DNA of 64,000 nucleotides from an uncultured Luteimonas sp. (GTDB taxonomy: Bacteria > Pseudomonadota > Gammaproteobacteria > Xanthomonadales > Xanthomonadaceae): contig CAKTDC010000011.1 in assembly GCA_934541015.1 (NCBI GenBank), positions 23,054 through 87,053 of the forward strand, written 5' to 3'. Positions 28,330 through 40,810 of the stretch are shown here, one piece after another; the stretch's first letter is position 1; each line of letters starts with the position of its first letter. A program made the translations under genes and the position numbers. The notes under the pieces are model-generated. The model had not been told where the DNA came from. It worked only from the letters and a program-made list of their open reading frames with translations, and ran no database searches.

Positions 28330-29397
28330 TCAGTCGCGCTGCGCGAGCCAGGCGAGCCAGTCACGCTCCAGCGCCGGGATCGTGCCGGCCAGGCCCTGCG
28401 ACGGCCCCTGGGCTGCGAGCCACCCGGCCATGTCGCCGCCGTCGGCGAGGTGGGTGGCGAGGCCGCCCAGCACCTGGGGGTTGCCGGAGGTTTCGATCAG
28501 GAACTCGGCGACGCCCTGCGCCTGGGCGTAGAAGCTGGTTGTCTCGTTCTCCGTGCCTTCATCCATCGAGAAGACCTGCCACGCGCCGGGCGACGGCGAC
28601 GTGTCCCGCGAACCATCGCCACCGGGCGCCGGTCCGGCCTGCATCCGCATCCCTGCCTGCGCTTGCATGAGGCCGGATTGGCGCAGGGCCGGGTGGCTCA
28701 TGTCGAGGAACTCCGGCAGGGGCCACAGGGCTCCCTTGGCGTGGGCGGATGCGAGCTCCCGACGCGCGATCGCCTTCTCGGTGCCGGTTTCCACGAGCAT
28801 CGCAGCGGCCTCATCGAGCCAGTCTGGACCGGGACCGCCGTACTGCGCTCCATCCGAAGGCTGCTGGCGCGCCGCGGAGCCGGACCGGGGCCAGAATGCC
28901 GCAACCAACAGAGAGTGGCCGATCTCGTGGCGCATGACGTTGCGCTCATCGATCCGCTCGGAGGCGGGGATCGCTGCGATCGCCTCCTCGACCAGCACGG
29001 CGATGCCCGCATCGTCAGCGTCAGGATGCTTCTGACGCATCATCATTCCGATCGCGGCGCTCTGCGCATTCACCCATGTCTTCTCCCAGGTCGCGCCGGC
29101 TTGCCGCAGCCGGGCCACGGAGTCGTCGCCAAGCCCGCCCAGTGTGCCGGTGTCGACCACGGCGCCGATGGGTGCGGTGCGCCCGAAGTGGCGTTCGAAC
29201 CCGAGCGCGGTGACGGCGGCGTCTTCCGCCATGGCGGTCGCGGTCGCGGAATCCCGGGCGTAGAACCATCCGTGCGCGTTGGCTTCGCACGCCAGGTCCG
29301 GATATTCGGGCAGTTCGGGACACGCGGACGCGGCGAAAGCCGCGTCCGGAAGCAGGGCGAACAGCGCACACAGGGCGACGCGGGGCTTTGCGGACAT
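28330..29397 (-). CDS. Secreted HExxH protein, probable gluzincin-like metallopeptidase
   Basis: I do not recognise a named family. The 355-residue product has a signal peptide (SAKPRVALCALFALLPDAAFA) and a zinc-peptidase signature HEIGH at residues 157-161, with a possible third ligand E196 in PDWLDEAAAML about 35 residues later, the spacing of the peptidase MA clan. The region after residue 240 is rich in Gly, Ser and Pro. The start at 29397 has GGAGAG five bases before it. It lies between tdh and kbl, all leftward. The frame continues far upstream antisense to other genes; that part is not coding. Confidence 0.65.
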   Translation of the reverse strand: MSAKPRVALCALFALLPDAAFAASACPELPEYPDLACEANAHGWFYARDSATATAMAEDAAVTALGFERHFGRTAPIGAVVDTGTLGGLGDDSVARLRQAGATWEKTWVNAQSAAIGMMMRQKHPDADDAGIAVLVEEAIAAIPASERIDERNVMRHEIGHSLLVAAFWPRSGSAARQQPSDGAQYGGPGPDWLDEAAAMLVETGTEKAIARRELASAHAKGALWPLPEFLDMSHPALRQSGLMQAQAGMRMQAGPAPGGDGSRDTSPSPGAWQVFSMDEGTENETTSFYAQAQGVAEFLIETSGNPQVLGGLATHLADGGDMAGWLAAQGPSQGLAGTIPALERDWLAWLAQRD

Positions 29398-29477
29398 GCA
29401 CTCTCTCCATCGTGGGTACATGGAGTGGATGCACGGGGGCGGCGGATGGTCGCAGCGGCGTGCGCCGGCCCGCCGGG

Positions 29478-30512
29478 TCAGTTCCAGCTGAGCACGACCT
29501 TGCCCGATTTGCCCGACTCCATCAGGTCGAAGCCCTTCTGGAAATCGTCGACCGGAAGCTGGTGGCTGAGCACCTTGTGCAGCGGGAAGCCGTCGAGCAC
29601 CAGCTGGGTCATCTTGTACCAGGTCTCGTACATGCGCCGGCCGTAGATGCCCTGCACGGTCAGGCCCTTGAAGATGATCCTGTCCCAGTCGATGCCCGCG
29701 CCCTTGGGCAGGATGCCGAGCAGGGCGACCTTGCCGCCGTGGTACATGCAGTCGAGCATGTCGTTGAAGGCGTGCGGATTGCCGCTCATCTCCAGGCCGA
29801 CGTCGAAGCCTTCCATGTGCAGGTCGCTCATCACTTCCTTGAGCGAGGCGTTGCTGACGTTGACCACGCGGGTGGCGCCCATGTCGGCAGCCAGCTTGAG
29901 GCGGTAGTCGTTGACGTCGGTGACCACCACGTTGCGCGCGCCGATGTGCTTGCAGATGCCGGCGGCCATCACCCCGATCGGGCCGGCGCCGGTGATCAGC
30001 ACGTCCTCGCCGAGCACGTCGAACTCGAGCGCGCAGTGGGCGGCGTTGCCGTAGGGGTCGAAGAACGCGGCCAGCTCGCTCGGGATCTGGTCCGGGATCG
30101 GCCACAGGTTGGTGGCCGGCATGACGATGTACTCGGCGAAGGCGCCGTCGCGGTTGACGCCGATGCCCACCGTGTTCGGGCACAGGTGCTGCTTGCCGGC
30201 GCGGCAGTTGCGGCAGTGGCCGCAGACGATGTGGCCTTCGGCGGAGACGCGCTGGCCGACGGCGTAGCCGGTCACGCCGGGGCCGATCGCGGCGATGCGG
30301 CCGACGAACTCGTGGCCGATCACCAGCCCGGGCCGGATCGTGCGCTGGCTCCATTCGTCCCACAGGTAGATGTGCAGGTCGGTGCCGCAGATCGCGGTCT
30401 TTTCCAGCCGGATCAGCACCTCGTTGGCGCCGGGCACCGGTACCGGCACCTGCTCCATCCAGATGCCCCTGCCGGCTTCGCGCTTGACCAGCGCCTTCAT
30501 CATTCGGCCCAT
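29478..30512 (-). CDS. tdh: L-threonine 3-dehydrogenase
   Basis: Tdh oxidises threonine to 2-amino-3-oxobutyrate with NAD. The 344-residue zinc alcohol dehydrogenase shows the catalytic zinc ligands in [10 protein letters not shown] and GHEFVG, the structural zinc cysteines in [16 protein letters not shown], and the Rossmann motif GAGPIGVMA. It starts [10 protein letters not shown] at 30512; the ATG at 30503 (MMKALVK) is equally likely and closer to the family. A TATAAT on the same strand lies 38 bases upstream. Confidence 0.95.
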   Translation of the reverse strand: MGRMMKALVKREAGRGIWMEQVPVPVPGANEVLIRLEKTAICGTDLHIYLWDEWSQRTIRPGLVIGHEFVGRIAAIGPGVTGYAVGQRVSAEGHIVCGHCRNCRAGKQHLCPNTVGIGVNRDGAFAEYIVMPATNLWPIPDQIPSELAAFFDPYGNAAHCALEFDVLGEDVLITGAGPIGVMAAGICKHIGARNVVVTDVNDYRLKLAADMGATRVVNVSNASLKEVMSDLHMEGFDVGLEMSGNPHAFNDMLDCMYHGGKVALLGILPKGAGIDWDRIIFKGLTVQGIYGRRMYETWYKMTQLVLDGFPLHKVLSHQLPVDDFQKGFDLMESGKSGKVVLSWN

Positions 30513-30549
30513 GGGAGATCCGTCGCCTGCGCGTGTGGTGAGGGCCGGA

Positions 30550-30555
30550 ATTATA
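30550..30555 (-). promoter_or_regulatory. Possible -10 box of tdh
   Basis: A perfect TATAAT is read on the minus strand here, 38 bases before tdh. No good -35 box stands at standard spacing, so the call is weak. Confidence 0.35.
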
Positions 30556-30675
30556 CGGCCGCGCCCGCGCCGGACCTGTTGCGCTGCGGCGTGGCCGTGC
30601 GTCCATGACCATCGTCATGCCCGCGCCGATGCCTGTCTGGATACACTCGCCACTCTTCCGAACGATGGACCAGCC

Positions 30676-32844
<2,169 letters not shown>

Positions 32845-32929
32845 TCCCGGACGCACGGCGCAGGCTGCCCATCCATTAGACTTGGGCGCGTCGCGCGATC
32901 CCGGCGCCCCACTTCCGAGGACCCCCTGC

Positions 32930-33574
32930 ATGAGAATCCTGCTTGCCCGCCACGGCGAGACGCCATGGAATGCCGAAGGCCGCTACCAGGGCCAGGAGGA
33001 CATCCCGCTGTCGCCGGTGGGCGAGCGACAGGCGCACCTGCTGGGCGAGCGGCTGCGCGACGTGCGCATCGACCGCGCGGTCAGCTCGCCGCTGTCGCGT
33101 TCCTACCGCACCGCGCAGCTGGCGCTGGGCGACATGCGCGCGCCGATGCTGGGCACCGACGCGGGCCTGATGGAAATCGCGCACGGCACCTGGGAGGGCA
33201 TGCTCGCCAGCGAGATCGGTGCCAGCGATCCGCAGCGGCTGGAGGCCTGGCGCAGCGCGCCGGACACGGTGCAGATGCCCGGCGGCGAATCGCTGCAGCA
33301 GGTGTTCGACCGCTCCTGGGAAGCGTTCGGCCGCGCCTGCGCGGGACTGGGTGCGCAGGACACCCTGCTGGTGGTGGCCCATGACGCGGTCAACCGCGTA
33401 ATCCTGTGCCATATCCTGGGCATCCCGTTCTCGCGGCTGTGGACGTTCCGGCAGGCGCCGACCACGCTGAACCTGCTCGAGGGCGACGACGTCGACAGCC
33501 TCGACGTGGCCCGGCTCAACGACTGCAGCCACCACACGCTGCTGTTCGGCGAAGCCGTGCACCGCGCGCTCTGA
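32930..33574 (+). CDS. Histidine phosphatase family protein
   Basis: The 214-residue product has the phosphohistidine motif LARHGETPWNAEGRYQG at its N-terminus, and the second histidine in LLVVAHDAVNRVI, with MEIAHGTWEGM between them. This is the phosphoglycerate-mutase-like/alpha-ribazole phosphatase group; the substrate is not evident. It begins at 32930 and ends 25 bases before folC, so the two are probably cotranscribed. Confidence 0.85.
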   Translation: MRILLARHGETPWNAEGRYQGQEDIPLSPVGERQAHLLGERLRDVRIDRAVSSPLSRSYRTAQLALGDMRAPMLGTDAGLMEIAHGTWEGMLASEIGASDPQRLEAWRSAPDTVQMPGGESLQQVFDRSWEAFGRACAGLGAQDTLLVVAHDAVNRVILCHILGIPFSRLWTFRQAPTTLNLLEGDDVDSLDVARLNDCSHHTLLFGEAVHRAL

Positions 33575-33599
33575 CGCCTTCCCCGGTTCCGCCGTTCCC

Positions 33600-34898
33600 G
33601 TGACGACGCCGGTCAGCCTGCGCGATTGGCTGGAGTACATCGAGCGCCAGCATCCGCAGGCGATCCAGATGGGGCTCGATCGCGTGCGCGAGGTTGCCGC
33701 GCGCATGCGCCTGGGCAGGCCGGCCGCGCGGGTGATCACCGTGGGCGGCACCAACGGCAAGGGCTCGACGGTCGCCTTCATCGAAGCCATCGCGCGTGCG
33801 GCGGGCCTGCGCGTGGGCGCCTACACTTCGCCGCATCTGGTGGCCTACGGGGAGCGCGTCCGCATCGACGGCGTCGATGCCGCCGATGCGGCGCTGGTCG
33901 AGGCCTTCGCCGCGGTCGAGGCGGCGCGCGTGGATCCGGCTGGCGGGGAGGGCGGTGGCGTGCCGCTGACCTACTTCGAGTTCGGCACGCTCGCGGCGCT
34001 GTGGCTGTTCGAGCGCGCCGGGCTGGATCTGGTGATCCTGGAGGTCGGCCTCGGTGGCCGGCTGGATGTGACCAACCTGGTCGATGCCGATGTCGCGGTG
34101 ATCACCACGGTGGACCTGGACCACCAGGAATGGCTGGGCGAGGATCGCGAGAGGATCGGCTTCGAGAAGGCCGGGATCGCGCGCGCGTGGAAGCCGCTGG
34201 TGCTGGGCGAGGACGATCCTCCGGCCAGCGTGCTGCGCCATGCCTATGCGATCGGCGCGCCGGCGATCCGCGCCGGCAGCGACTACCTGGTCGAAGAGCT
34301 CGATGCGCAGCGCTGGCGCTGGCGCGAGCCCGGGTTCGCGCTGGAGCTGCCTTGCCCGCGGCTGGCGGCGCCGGTGCAGCTGCGCAACGCCGCAGCGGCG
34401 ATCGCGGCGCTGCGCGCGCTGGACGTGGATATTCCGGAAGCGGCGTATGCGGCGGGTGTCGCCGCCGCCTCCGTCGCCGCGCGGCTGCAGCCGTTCGAGC
34501 GCGATGGCGTCGAGGTGCTGGTCGACGTCGGCCACAACCCGCAGGCGGCGGCGGCGCTGGCGCAGTGGCTGCGGCGGTCGGGTGGGCAGCGCCCGACGTG
34601 GGCGGTGTACGCGGCCCTGGGCGACAAGGACATTCCCGCGGTGGCGGCACAGCTCGAGCCGCTGGTCGAGCGCTGGTTCCTCGCCGGTTCCGAAGCCGCC
34701 GGTGCGCGCGGAATCGATCCCGGTGCGCTGGCCGCACGGCTGGCCGACGGCGCCGCCGCGCAGGGCAGCCGCCATGCCGATGTCGCATCGGCGCTCGAGG
34801 CCGCGCTGTCCGGAGCGGTGCCGGCGGCCGCGCGGATCCTGGTCTTCGGTTCGTTCCACGCCGCCGGCGAGGCGCTGCGCCTGCTCTCGCCGCGTTAA
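33600..34898 (+). CDS. folC: Bifunctional dihydrofolate/folylpolyglutamate synthase
   Basis: FolC adds glutamate to dihydropteroate and then to reduced folates. The 432-residue product shows the ATP-binding loop VGGTNGKGSTVAF, the family segment YTSPHLVAYGERVRIDG, FEFGTLAALWLF and VGLGGRLDVTN, followed by the C-terminal ligase domain (VLVDVGHNPQAA). It begins with GTG at 33600 immediately before LRDWLEYIERQHP. The order folC, SPOR protein, purF resembles the folC-dedD-cvpA-purF cluster of other gammaproteobacteria. Confidence 0.94.
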   Translation: MTTPVSLRDWLEYIERQHPQAIQMGLDRVREVAARMRLGRPAARVITVGGTNGKGSTVAFIEAIARAAGLRVGAYTSPHLVAYGERVRIDGVDAADAALVEAFAAVEAARVDPAGGEGGGVPLTYFEFGTLAALWLFERAGLDLVILEVGLGGRLDVTNLVDADVAVITTVDLDHQEWLGEDRERIGFEKAGIARAWKPLVLGEDDPPASVLRHAYAIGAPAIRAGSDYLVEELDAQRWRWREPGFALELPCPRLAAPVQLRNAAAAIAALRALDVDIPEAAYAAGVAAASVAARLQPFERDGVEVLVDVGHNPQAAAALAQWLRRSGGQRPTWAVYAALGDKDIPAVAAQLEPLVERWFLAGSEAAGARGIDPGALAARLADGAAAQGSRHADVASALEAALSGAVPAAARILVFGSFHAAGEALRLLSPR

Positions 34899-34920
34899 TC
34901 AGCCGCCGCGACGGGCGGCG

Positions 34921-34926
34921 TATAAT
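34921..34926 (+). promoter_or_regulatory. Possible -10 box before the SPOR-domain gene
   Basis: A perfect TATAAT occurs in the short folC/SPOR gap, 34 bases before the start codon. TTAATC at about 34896 could be a poor -35 with 19-base spacing. Confidence 0.4.
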
Positions 34927-34960
34927 TCGCGCGCTCCCGCCGTGACCTGCGCCGCCGCCG

Positions 34961-35962
34961 ATGGATTCCCGATTGAAACAGCGCCTGGTAGGCGCGGCCG
35001 TGCTGGTCGCGCTCGCGGTCATCTTCCTGCCGATGCTGGTCAAGGGCCCGGCGCCCGACAGCGGCGTGTCGGATCTGCCGATGCGCGTTCCCGATGCGCC
35101 GCGCGGCGACTACGGCACCGTGGACCTGCCGCTGGTGGCCCCGCCCGGCGCGCCCGATGGCGGCGTGCTTGGTCCGACGCCCTCCGCTGACGCCGCGCCT
35201 GCGGCCGATGCCGCGGCCGCACCGGCCGGAGAACCGGTGCCCGCGGGCGACGGCGGCGATGCGCCCGCACCGGAAAGCGCTGGCGATCAGCGGCCCGGGC
35301 CGCCGCCGGCGACCACCGCGGCGGGCGATTACGCGGTGCACTTCGGCGCGTTCGCGACCGCGGCCAACGCGCAGACCATCCTCGCGCAGCTGCGCGATGC
35401 GGCGGGGCTGGAGGGCTACAGCGAACCGGCCACGATCAACGGCCGCTCCGCGTACCGCGTGCGCATCGGGCCTTTCGCGACCCGTGCGGAAGCCGAAGCG
35501 GTGCGCGTGCGCGCGGCGCGGGTGCGCGACGACGTCAAGCCGCGCGTGATCGCGCTGGACGCGGAGGCCGGCAAGCCGCGGGAGGCCGCCGCGCAGCCCG
35601 CGGCCGCAGCGGCGGCGCCAGCGCCGGCACCGGCAGCGACAACCGCAACCACAACCGCAACCACAACCACAACCACAACCACAACGACAACCGCGCCGCC
35701 GCCGCGTGAGGTGCCGGCCGCGGCCGGCGTGGGTTTCGTGGTGCAGGTGGTCGCGCTGCGCAGCGCGGCCGACGCCACCGCGATGCGCGACCGCCTGCGC
35801 GCGCAGGGCATCACCGCCTTCACCGATCCGGTCGATACCGGCAGCGGCGTGCTGACCCGGGTCAAGGCCGGGCCGGTGCCAAGCCGCGAGGACGCCGAGC
35901 GGCTGAAATCGCGGGTGAAGTCGGCCGTCGGCGTCGACGGCATCGTCCGCCAGCATCCGTAA
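34961..35962 (+). CDS. DedD-like protein with two SPOR domains
   Basis: SPOR domains bind denuded glycan strands at the division septum. The 333-residue product has a short cytoplasmic start ([11 protein letters not shown]), one membrane segment ([16 protein letters not shown]), and then two separate SPOR-like domains: about 125-195 ([34 protein letters not shown]) and about 254-333 ([35 protein letters not shown]). They are joined by an Ala/Pro linker and a pure Thr/Ala tract coded by hexamer repeats. E. coli DedD has one SPOR domain. The position between folC and purF supports the DedD role. Confidence 0.85.
   Translation: MDSRLKQRLVGAAVLVALAVIFLPMLVKGPAPDSGVSDLPMRVPDAPRGDYGTVDLPLVAPPGAPDGGVLGPTPSADAAPAADAAAAPAGEPVPAGDGGDAPAPESAGDQRPGPPPATTAAGDYAVHFGAFATAANAQTILAQLRDAAGLEGYSEPATINGRSAYRVRIGPFATRAEAEAVRVRAARVRDDVKPRVIALDAEAGKPREAAAQPAAAAAAPAPAPAATTATTTATTTTTTTTTTTAPPPREVPAAAGVGFVVQVVALRSAADATAMRDRLRAQGITAFTDPVDTGSGVLTRVKAGPVPSREDAERLKSRVKSAVGVDGIVRQHP
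35639..35692 (+). repeat. Nine hexamer repeats coding a poly-Thr tract
   Basis: Nine in-frame hexamers of ACAACC type (two are GCAACC, one ACAACG) encode alternating Thr-Thr or Ala-Thr. The array lies between the two SPOR domains. Being a multiple of three, length changes would keep the frame and only alter linker length. Confidence 0.85.
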
Positions 35963-36009
35963 CCGGCTCGCGTTCGCCGCGCCAGCCCCAGGACCCCGGG
36001 ACCCTCTCC

Positions 36010-37482
36010 ATGTGCGGAATCGTCGGCATCGCAGGCACTTCGGACGTCGCGGCCTCGCTGTACGACGGGCTGACCGTGCTCCAGCACCGCGGCCAGGACG
36101 CGGCCGGCATCGCCACCGCCAACGGCACGCAGCTGCGCGTGCACAAGGGCAACGGCCTGGTGCGCGACGTGTTCGACGCCAGGACGATGGAGCTGCTCGA
36201 AGGCCGCGTGGGCATCGGCCACTGCCGCTATCCGACCGCCGGCAGCGAGGGCAGCGACGAAGCCCAGCCGTTCTACGTCAACTCGCCCTACGGCATCGCG
36301 CTGGCGCACAACGGCAACCTGATCAACACCGAACACCTGCGCCGCGAGGTGTTCGAGCAGGACCGCCGCAACATCAATACCGGCTCGGATTCGGAAGTGC
36401 TGCTCAACGTGTTCGCGCACGAGCTCGACAGGAGCACGGCGCTCACGCCGGAGGCGGCGTTCGACGCCATCGAGGGAGTTGCCCGGCGCGCGCGCGGCGG
36501 CTACGCGGTGGTGGCGGTGGTGCTGGGGCTGGGCCTGGTCGCGTTTCGCGATCCGCACGGGATCCGGCCGCTGGTGCTGGGCCGGCGTGAAAGCGAAGCC
36601 GGCGTCGAGTACGCCATCGCCTCTGAATCGGTGGCGCTGGACATCCTCGGCTTCGAGCGCCTGCGCGACATCGCCCCGGGCGAGGGCGTGGTGGTGACCC
36701 CGCGCGGCGAGCTGCACGCGCGCCAGTGCAGCGCGCCCGGCCAGCACGCGCCGTGCATCTTCGAGTACGTCTACTTCGCGCGCCCGGACTCGATGATCGA
36801 GAACATCTCGGTGCACAAGGCGCGCATGCGCATGGGCGTGACCCTGGGCGAGAAGATCCTGCGCGAACGCCCGGACCACGACATCGACGTGGTGATCCCG
36901 ATCCCGGACACCTCGCGCGATTCGGCGCTGGAGCTGGCCAACGTGCTCGACGTGAAGTACCGTGAGGGCTTCATCAAGAACCGCTACGTCGGCCGCACCT
37001 TCATCATGCCGGGGCAGGGTGAACGTTCGAGGTCGGTCAAGCGCAAGCTCAACCCGATCCCGCTGGAATTCCGCAACCGGGTGGTGCTTCTGGTCGACGA
37101 TTCGATCGTGCGCGGTACCACCTCGCGGCAGATCGTGCAGATGGCGCGCGATGCCGGCGCGCGCAAGGTCTATCTGGCCTCGGCCGCGCCGCCGGTGCGC
37201 CACCCGAACATCTACGGCATCGACATGCCCACGCCCGAGGAGCTGATCGCGCACGGCCGCAGCGAGGCGGAGATCGAGCGCATGATCGGCTGCGACTGGC
37301 TGGTCTACCAGGACCTGGCGGACCTGGAAACCGCGGTGGCGGGGCCGAAGTTCCCGGGCATGCGCTTCGACAGTTCCTGCTTCAGCGGCGAATACGTCAC
37401 CGGCGTCGACGCCGGCTACCTGGAAGGGCTCAAGCGCGCGCGCTCGGACGACGCCAAGCGGCAGCGCCGGCTGGCGCTTTGA
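36010..37482 (+). CDS. purF: Amidophosphoribosyltransferase
   Basis: PurF makes 5-phosphoribosylamine from PRPP and glutamine, the first committed step of purine synthesis. The 490-residue product starts MCGIVGIAG, so Cys2 is the glutaminase nucleophile after Met removal. [16 protein letters not shown] and HNGNLINT belong to the glutaminase half; the PRPP loop is [15 protein letters not shown]. It begins 47 bases after the SPOR gene. No cvpA lies between them. Confidence 0.96.
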   Translation: MCGIVGIAGTSDVAASLYDGLTVLQHRGQDAAGIATANGTQLRVHKGNGLVRDVFDARTMELLEGRVGIGHCRYPTAGSEGSDEAQPFYVNSPYGIALAHNGNLINTEHLRREVFEQDRRNINTGSDSEVLLNVFAHELDRSTALTPEAAFDAIEGVARRARGGYAVVAVVLGLGLVAFRDPHGIRPLVLGRRESEAGVEYAIASESVALDILGFERLRDIAPGEGVVVTPRGELHARQCSAPGQHAPCIFEYVYFARPDSMIENISVHKARMRMGVTLGEKILRERPDHDIDVVIPIPDTSRDSALELANVLDVKYREGFIKNRYVGRTFIMPGQGERSRSVKRKLNPIPLEFRNRVVLLVDDSIVRGTTSRQIVQMARDAGARKVYLASAAPPVRHPNIYGIDMPTPEELIAHGRSEAEIERMIGCDWLVYQDLADLETAVAGPKFPGMRFDSSCFSGEYVTGVDAGYLEGLKRARSDDAKRQRRLAL

Positions 37483-38315
37483 GCGCGGCGGTGCCGGGCT
37501 CGCTGTTCGAGGCGGCGCGCGCCTGCCTGGACGCGGCCGCGGTCGACGACAAGATCGCGCTGACCCGCAGGCATGCCGCGAGCTTCCTGCGCGGCGACCT
37601 TGCGGTTCCCGACGACGCCCCTGTGCCCGAGCCGATCCGCATGCCCGGCCGGCCGCCGCGACCGCTGCTGGTGCATCCGCGCGACCTTCCGCGGCGCGGC
37701 TTCGGCAGCGACGCCGGGCGGGCGGCCTTCATCCATTCCATCGCCCACATCGAACTGAACGCGGTCGACCTGGCCTGGGACGCGGCCTACCGCTTCCGCG
37801 GGATGCCGGCGGACTACTACCTCGACTGGGTGCGCATCGCCGACGACGAGGCGCGGCACTTCCTCATGCTGCAGGAGCGGCTGCGCGCGCTGGGCCACGG
37901 GTACGGCGATTTCGACGCGCACAACGGCCTGTGGGAAATGTGCGAGAAGACCGCGCACGACGGCCTGGCGCGGATGGCGCTGGTGCCGCGGGTGCTGGAG
38001 GCGCGGGGCCTGGACGTGACCCCGGGGATGATCGTGAAGCTGCGCGCGCTGGGCGACGACGCCACCGCCGACGTGCTCGAGGTGATCCTGCGCGAGGAAG
38101 TGGCGCACGTCGCCGCCGGCAGCCGCTGGTTCCGCTGGCACTGCGACCGGCGCGGGATCGCGCCGGAGCCGAAGTTCCGCGAGCTGCTGGTCGAGTACGC
38201 GCGCGCGGTGCTGCACGGGCCGTTCAACGTCCAGGCACGCAGCGCCGCGGGCTTCAGCGAGGAAGAACTGGCGGCGCTGCAGGAGGCCGCGGAATCCGCG
38301 CGGGAGCGCGCGTAG
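37479..38315 (+). CDS. DUF455 ferritin-like protein
   Basis: The 278-residue product belongs by pattern to the DUF455 family, whose fold is ferritin-like; function is unknown. Candidate metal ligands are in [27 protein letters not shown] and LREEEVAHV-type segment [12 protein letters not shown]. The 5' end overlaps the purF stop: TTG at 37479 or GTG at 37491 are the possible starts and neither has a good ribosome site, so translation may be coupled to purF. The stop codon lies in the arm of a REP-like palindrome. Confidence 0.75.
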   Translation: MSAAVPGSLFEAARACLDAAAVDDKIALTRRHAASFLRGDLAVPDDAPVPEPIRMPGRPPRPLLVHPRDLPRRGFGSDAGRAAFIHSIAHIELNAVDLAWDAAYRFRGMPADYYLDWVRIADDEARHFLMLQERLRALGHGYGDFDAHNGLWEMCEKTAHDGLARMALVPRVLEARGLDVTPGMIVKLRALGDDATADVLEVILREEVAHVAAGSRWFRWHCDRRGIAPEPKFRELLVEYARAVLHGPFNVQARSAAGFSEEELAALQEAAESARERA

Positions 38316-38405
38316 GAGCGGCGTCAGTCGCGACCCTGCGACATCCGGAGCCCGGCAACGCGAGCGCAAGGCGCGGGGTGCCGGATCGCGGCCGACGCCT
38401 CCTAC
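38312..38405. repeat. REP-like palindrome between DUF455 and lpxH
   Basis: The left end GTAGGAGCGGCGTCAGTCGC and the right end (GCGGCCGACGCCTCCTAC at about 38387-38404) form an imperfect inverted repeat of the GTAGGAGCGGC type common in Xanthomonadaceae and Pseudomonas. The two convergent genes both take their TAG stop codon from the GTAGGAG word of its arms (38313-38315 on plus, 38402-38404 on minus). Confidence 0.75.
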
Positions 38406-39133
38406 AGGGACTGCAGGTCGAAGCCGTTGCGATCGACGCGCAGCACCGAGCCCTGCTCGTACCAGTCGCCGAGCACGATGCGCCGGCATTCGCGATCATC
38501 GACCTGCAGGGCGTGGATCGCCGGCCGGTGGGTGTGGCCGTGGATCAGGGTGTCGACGCCGTAGCGGGCGAAATATTCCGCGATGGTGGCGGGCGTGGCG
38601 TCGGTGATCGCCTCCATCGTGCCGGCGCCGCGCAGTTCGCCCTGGCGCGCCTGGCTGGCCGCGCGCGCCTGCCGCGCGAACGCGAGCCGCGCTTCGAGTG
38701 GCTGCGACAGGAAGTCCGCACGCCAGCGCGGATCGCGGGTCTGCGCGCGGAACTGCTGGTAGGCGGTGTCGTCGCTGCACAGCAGGTCGCCGTGCATGAG
38801 CAGCACCGGCTCGCCTTCAAGCATGATCACCGCGGGGTCGGGGAGGATCGAGAATCCGGCGCGGCGGGCGTAGCGCTGTCCGAGCAGGAAGTCGCGGTTG
38901 CCGTGCTGGAAGAACACCGGCACGCCGGCCGCGGCCAGTGCGGCCAGCCCCTCGGCCACGCCGGCGCCGGTGTCGGAGGGATCGTCGTCGCCGACCCAGG
39001 CTTCAAACAGGTCGCCGAGGATGTACAGCGCGTCGGCTTCCCGCGCCTGGCCGTCGAGGAAGTCGCGGAACAGCCGGGTGATCCGGGGGCGCGCGGGGTC
39101 CAGGTGCAGGTCGGAGACGAAGAGGGTGGGCAT
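38402..39133 (-). CDS. lpxH: UDP-2,3-diacylglucosamine diphosphatase LpxH
   Basis: LpxH hydrolyses UDP-2,3-diacylglucosamine to lipid X in lipid A synthesis at the inner membrane. The 243-residue calcineurin-like phosphoesterase starts [16 protein letters not shown] and has the metal-site motifs [35 protein letters not shown] and GHTHRPAIH. The start at 39133 matches family length; the frame continues upstream without family similarity. It is divergent from gltX. Confidence 0.94.
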   Translation of the reverse strand: MPTLFVSDLHLDPARPRITRLFRDFLDGQAREADALYILGDLFEAWVGDDDPSDTGAGVAEGLAALAAAGVPVFFQHGNRDFLLGQRYARRAGFSILPDPAVIMLEGEPVLLMHGDLLCSDDTAYQQFRAQTRDPRWRADFLSQPLEARLAFARQARAASQARQGELRGAGTMEAITDATPATIAEYFARYGVDTLIHGHTHRPAIHALQVDDRECRRIVLGDWYEQGSVLRVDRNGFDLQSL

Positions 39134-39348
39134 CGCGGGATTGTAGTGGGTCGGGCGCGGCGGCCGCGCGGAACCCCGGGGCCGGGCGGGTCCCGGCCCT
39201 GCGGGAAGGGCGTTCCCCGGCCCGCGGGGCGCGGCGTCCACCAGAGCCCGCGGCGGAGCTTGGCGCCTGCCGAAAGCCGGGTGGAGAGAAGCGACCATCG
39301 TCCTGGCGAAAAACCTAGAATGAAGCCACTCCACCTCCCCGGCATCCC

Positions 39349-40779
39349 ATGAGCTGTCGTACCCGCTTCGCCCCCAGTCCCACCGGCTACCTCCACATCG
39401 GCGGCGCGCGCACCGCGCTGTACTGCTGGCTGGAGGCGCGCCACCGCGGCGGCGAGTTCATCCTGCGCATCGAGGACACCGACCGCGAGCGCAGCACCCA
39501 GGCGGCGATCGACGCCATCCTCGACGCCATGGCCTGGCTGGGCCTGGACTACGACGAGGGCCCGATCTACCAGACCCAGCGCCTGGACCGCTACCGCGAA
39601 ATGGCCGAGCGCCTGGTCGCGGAAGGCAAGGCCTACTACGCCTACGAGTCGAAGGACGAGCTCGACGCGATGCGCGAGGCGGCGATGGCCCGGGGTGACA
39701 AGCCGCGCTACAGCGGCCAATGGCGCGACCGCGTCGAAAGCGCCGACTACCACGCCTCGCGCGCGGACGACCCGAACCGCGTGATCCGCTTCCGCAACCC
39801 GCTCGACGGCACGGTGGCCTGGGACGACAAGGTCAAGGGCCGGATCGAGATCGCCAACAGCGAACTCGACGACCTGGTGATCTTCCGCCCCGACGGCTAC
39901 GCCACCTACAACTTCGCGGTGGTGGTGGACGACATCGACATGCGCATCACCGACGTCGTGCGCGGCGACGACCACGTCAACAACACCCCGCGCCAGATCA
40001 ACCTGTACCGGGCGCTGGGCGCGCCGGTGCCGGCGTTCGCGCACCTGCCGATGATCCTCGACGAGCACGGCGCCAAGCTCAGCAAGCGCACCGGCGCGGC
40101 CGACGTGATGCAGTACCGCGACGCCGGCTACCTGCCGCATGCGCTGCTCAACTACCTGGTGCGGCTGGGCTGGTCGCACGGCGACCAGGAAGTGTTCTCC
40201 ATCGCGCAGATGCAGCGGCTGTTCGAACTGCAGGACGTGAACGCCAAGGCCTCGCGCCTGGACCCGGCCAAGCTCGGCTGGCTCAACCAGCAGTACCTGA
40301 AGAACGACGACCCGGCGGAGGTGGCGACCCACCTCGAATGGCACCTGCGGCAGGCCGGCTACGACCTGGCCAAGGGGCCGGCGGCGACCGACCTCGTCGT
40401 CGCGCTGCGCGACCGCGTGCAGACGCTGCGCGACATGGCCGAGCGTGCCGCGGTCTGGTTCGGCCCGCTCGAGCACTACGACGACGCTGCCGTGGCCAAG
40501 CACCTCAAGACTGGCGCCGACGCGCCGCTGAAGGACGTGCGCGAGCGCCTGGCCGCGCTGCCGGAGTGGAACGTCGAGGCTATCGGCGCCGCGCTGCAGG
40601 CGACCGCCGAGGCGCTGGGCCTGGGTATGGGCAAGGTCGCGCAGCCGCTGCGGGTGGCGATCACCGGCACCCAGGTCAGCCCGGACATCGCGCACACCGT
40701 CTACCTGGCCGGCCGCGAGGAGGCGCTGGCGCGCATCGACGCGGCCATCGCCAGGGTGCCCGCGGCGGCCGCGGGTTGA
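39349..40779 (+). CDS. gltX: Glutamate-tRNA ligase
   Basis: GltX charges tRNA-Glu. The 476-residue class I synthetase starts [20 protein letters not shown] with the HIGH-type motif, then [11 protein letters not shown], and the KMSKS-type [11 protein letters not shown] at about 245. The anticodon-binding region is helical at the C-terminus, ending [11 protein letters not shown]. It lies 32 bases before zur on the same strand. Confidence 0.96.
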   Translation: MSCRTRFAPSPTGYLHIGGARTALYCWLEARHRGGEFILRIEDTDRERSTQAAIDAILDAMAWLGLDYDEGPIYQTQRLDRYREMAERLVAEGKAYYAYESKDELDAMREAAMARGDKPRYSGQWRDRVESADYHASRADDPNRVIRFRNPLDGTVAWDDKVKGRIEIANSELDDLVIFRPDGYATYNFAVVVDDIDMRITDVVRGDDHVNNTPRQINLYRALGAPVPAFAHLPMILDEHGAKLSKRTGAADVMQYRDAGYLPHALLNYLVRLGWSHGDQEVFSIAQMQRLFELQDVNAKASRLDPAKLGWLNQQYLKNDDPAEVATHLEWHLRQAGYDLAKGPAATDLVVALRDRVQTLRDMAERAAVWFGPLEHYDDAAVAKHLKTGADAPLKDVRERLAALPEWNVEAIGAALQATAEALGLGMGKVAQPLRVAITGTQVSPDIAHTVYLAGREEALARIDAAIARVPAAAAG

Positions 40780-40810
40780 GCCGGGCGGGTTCCGGCACCA
40801 TCATGGTGGA

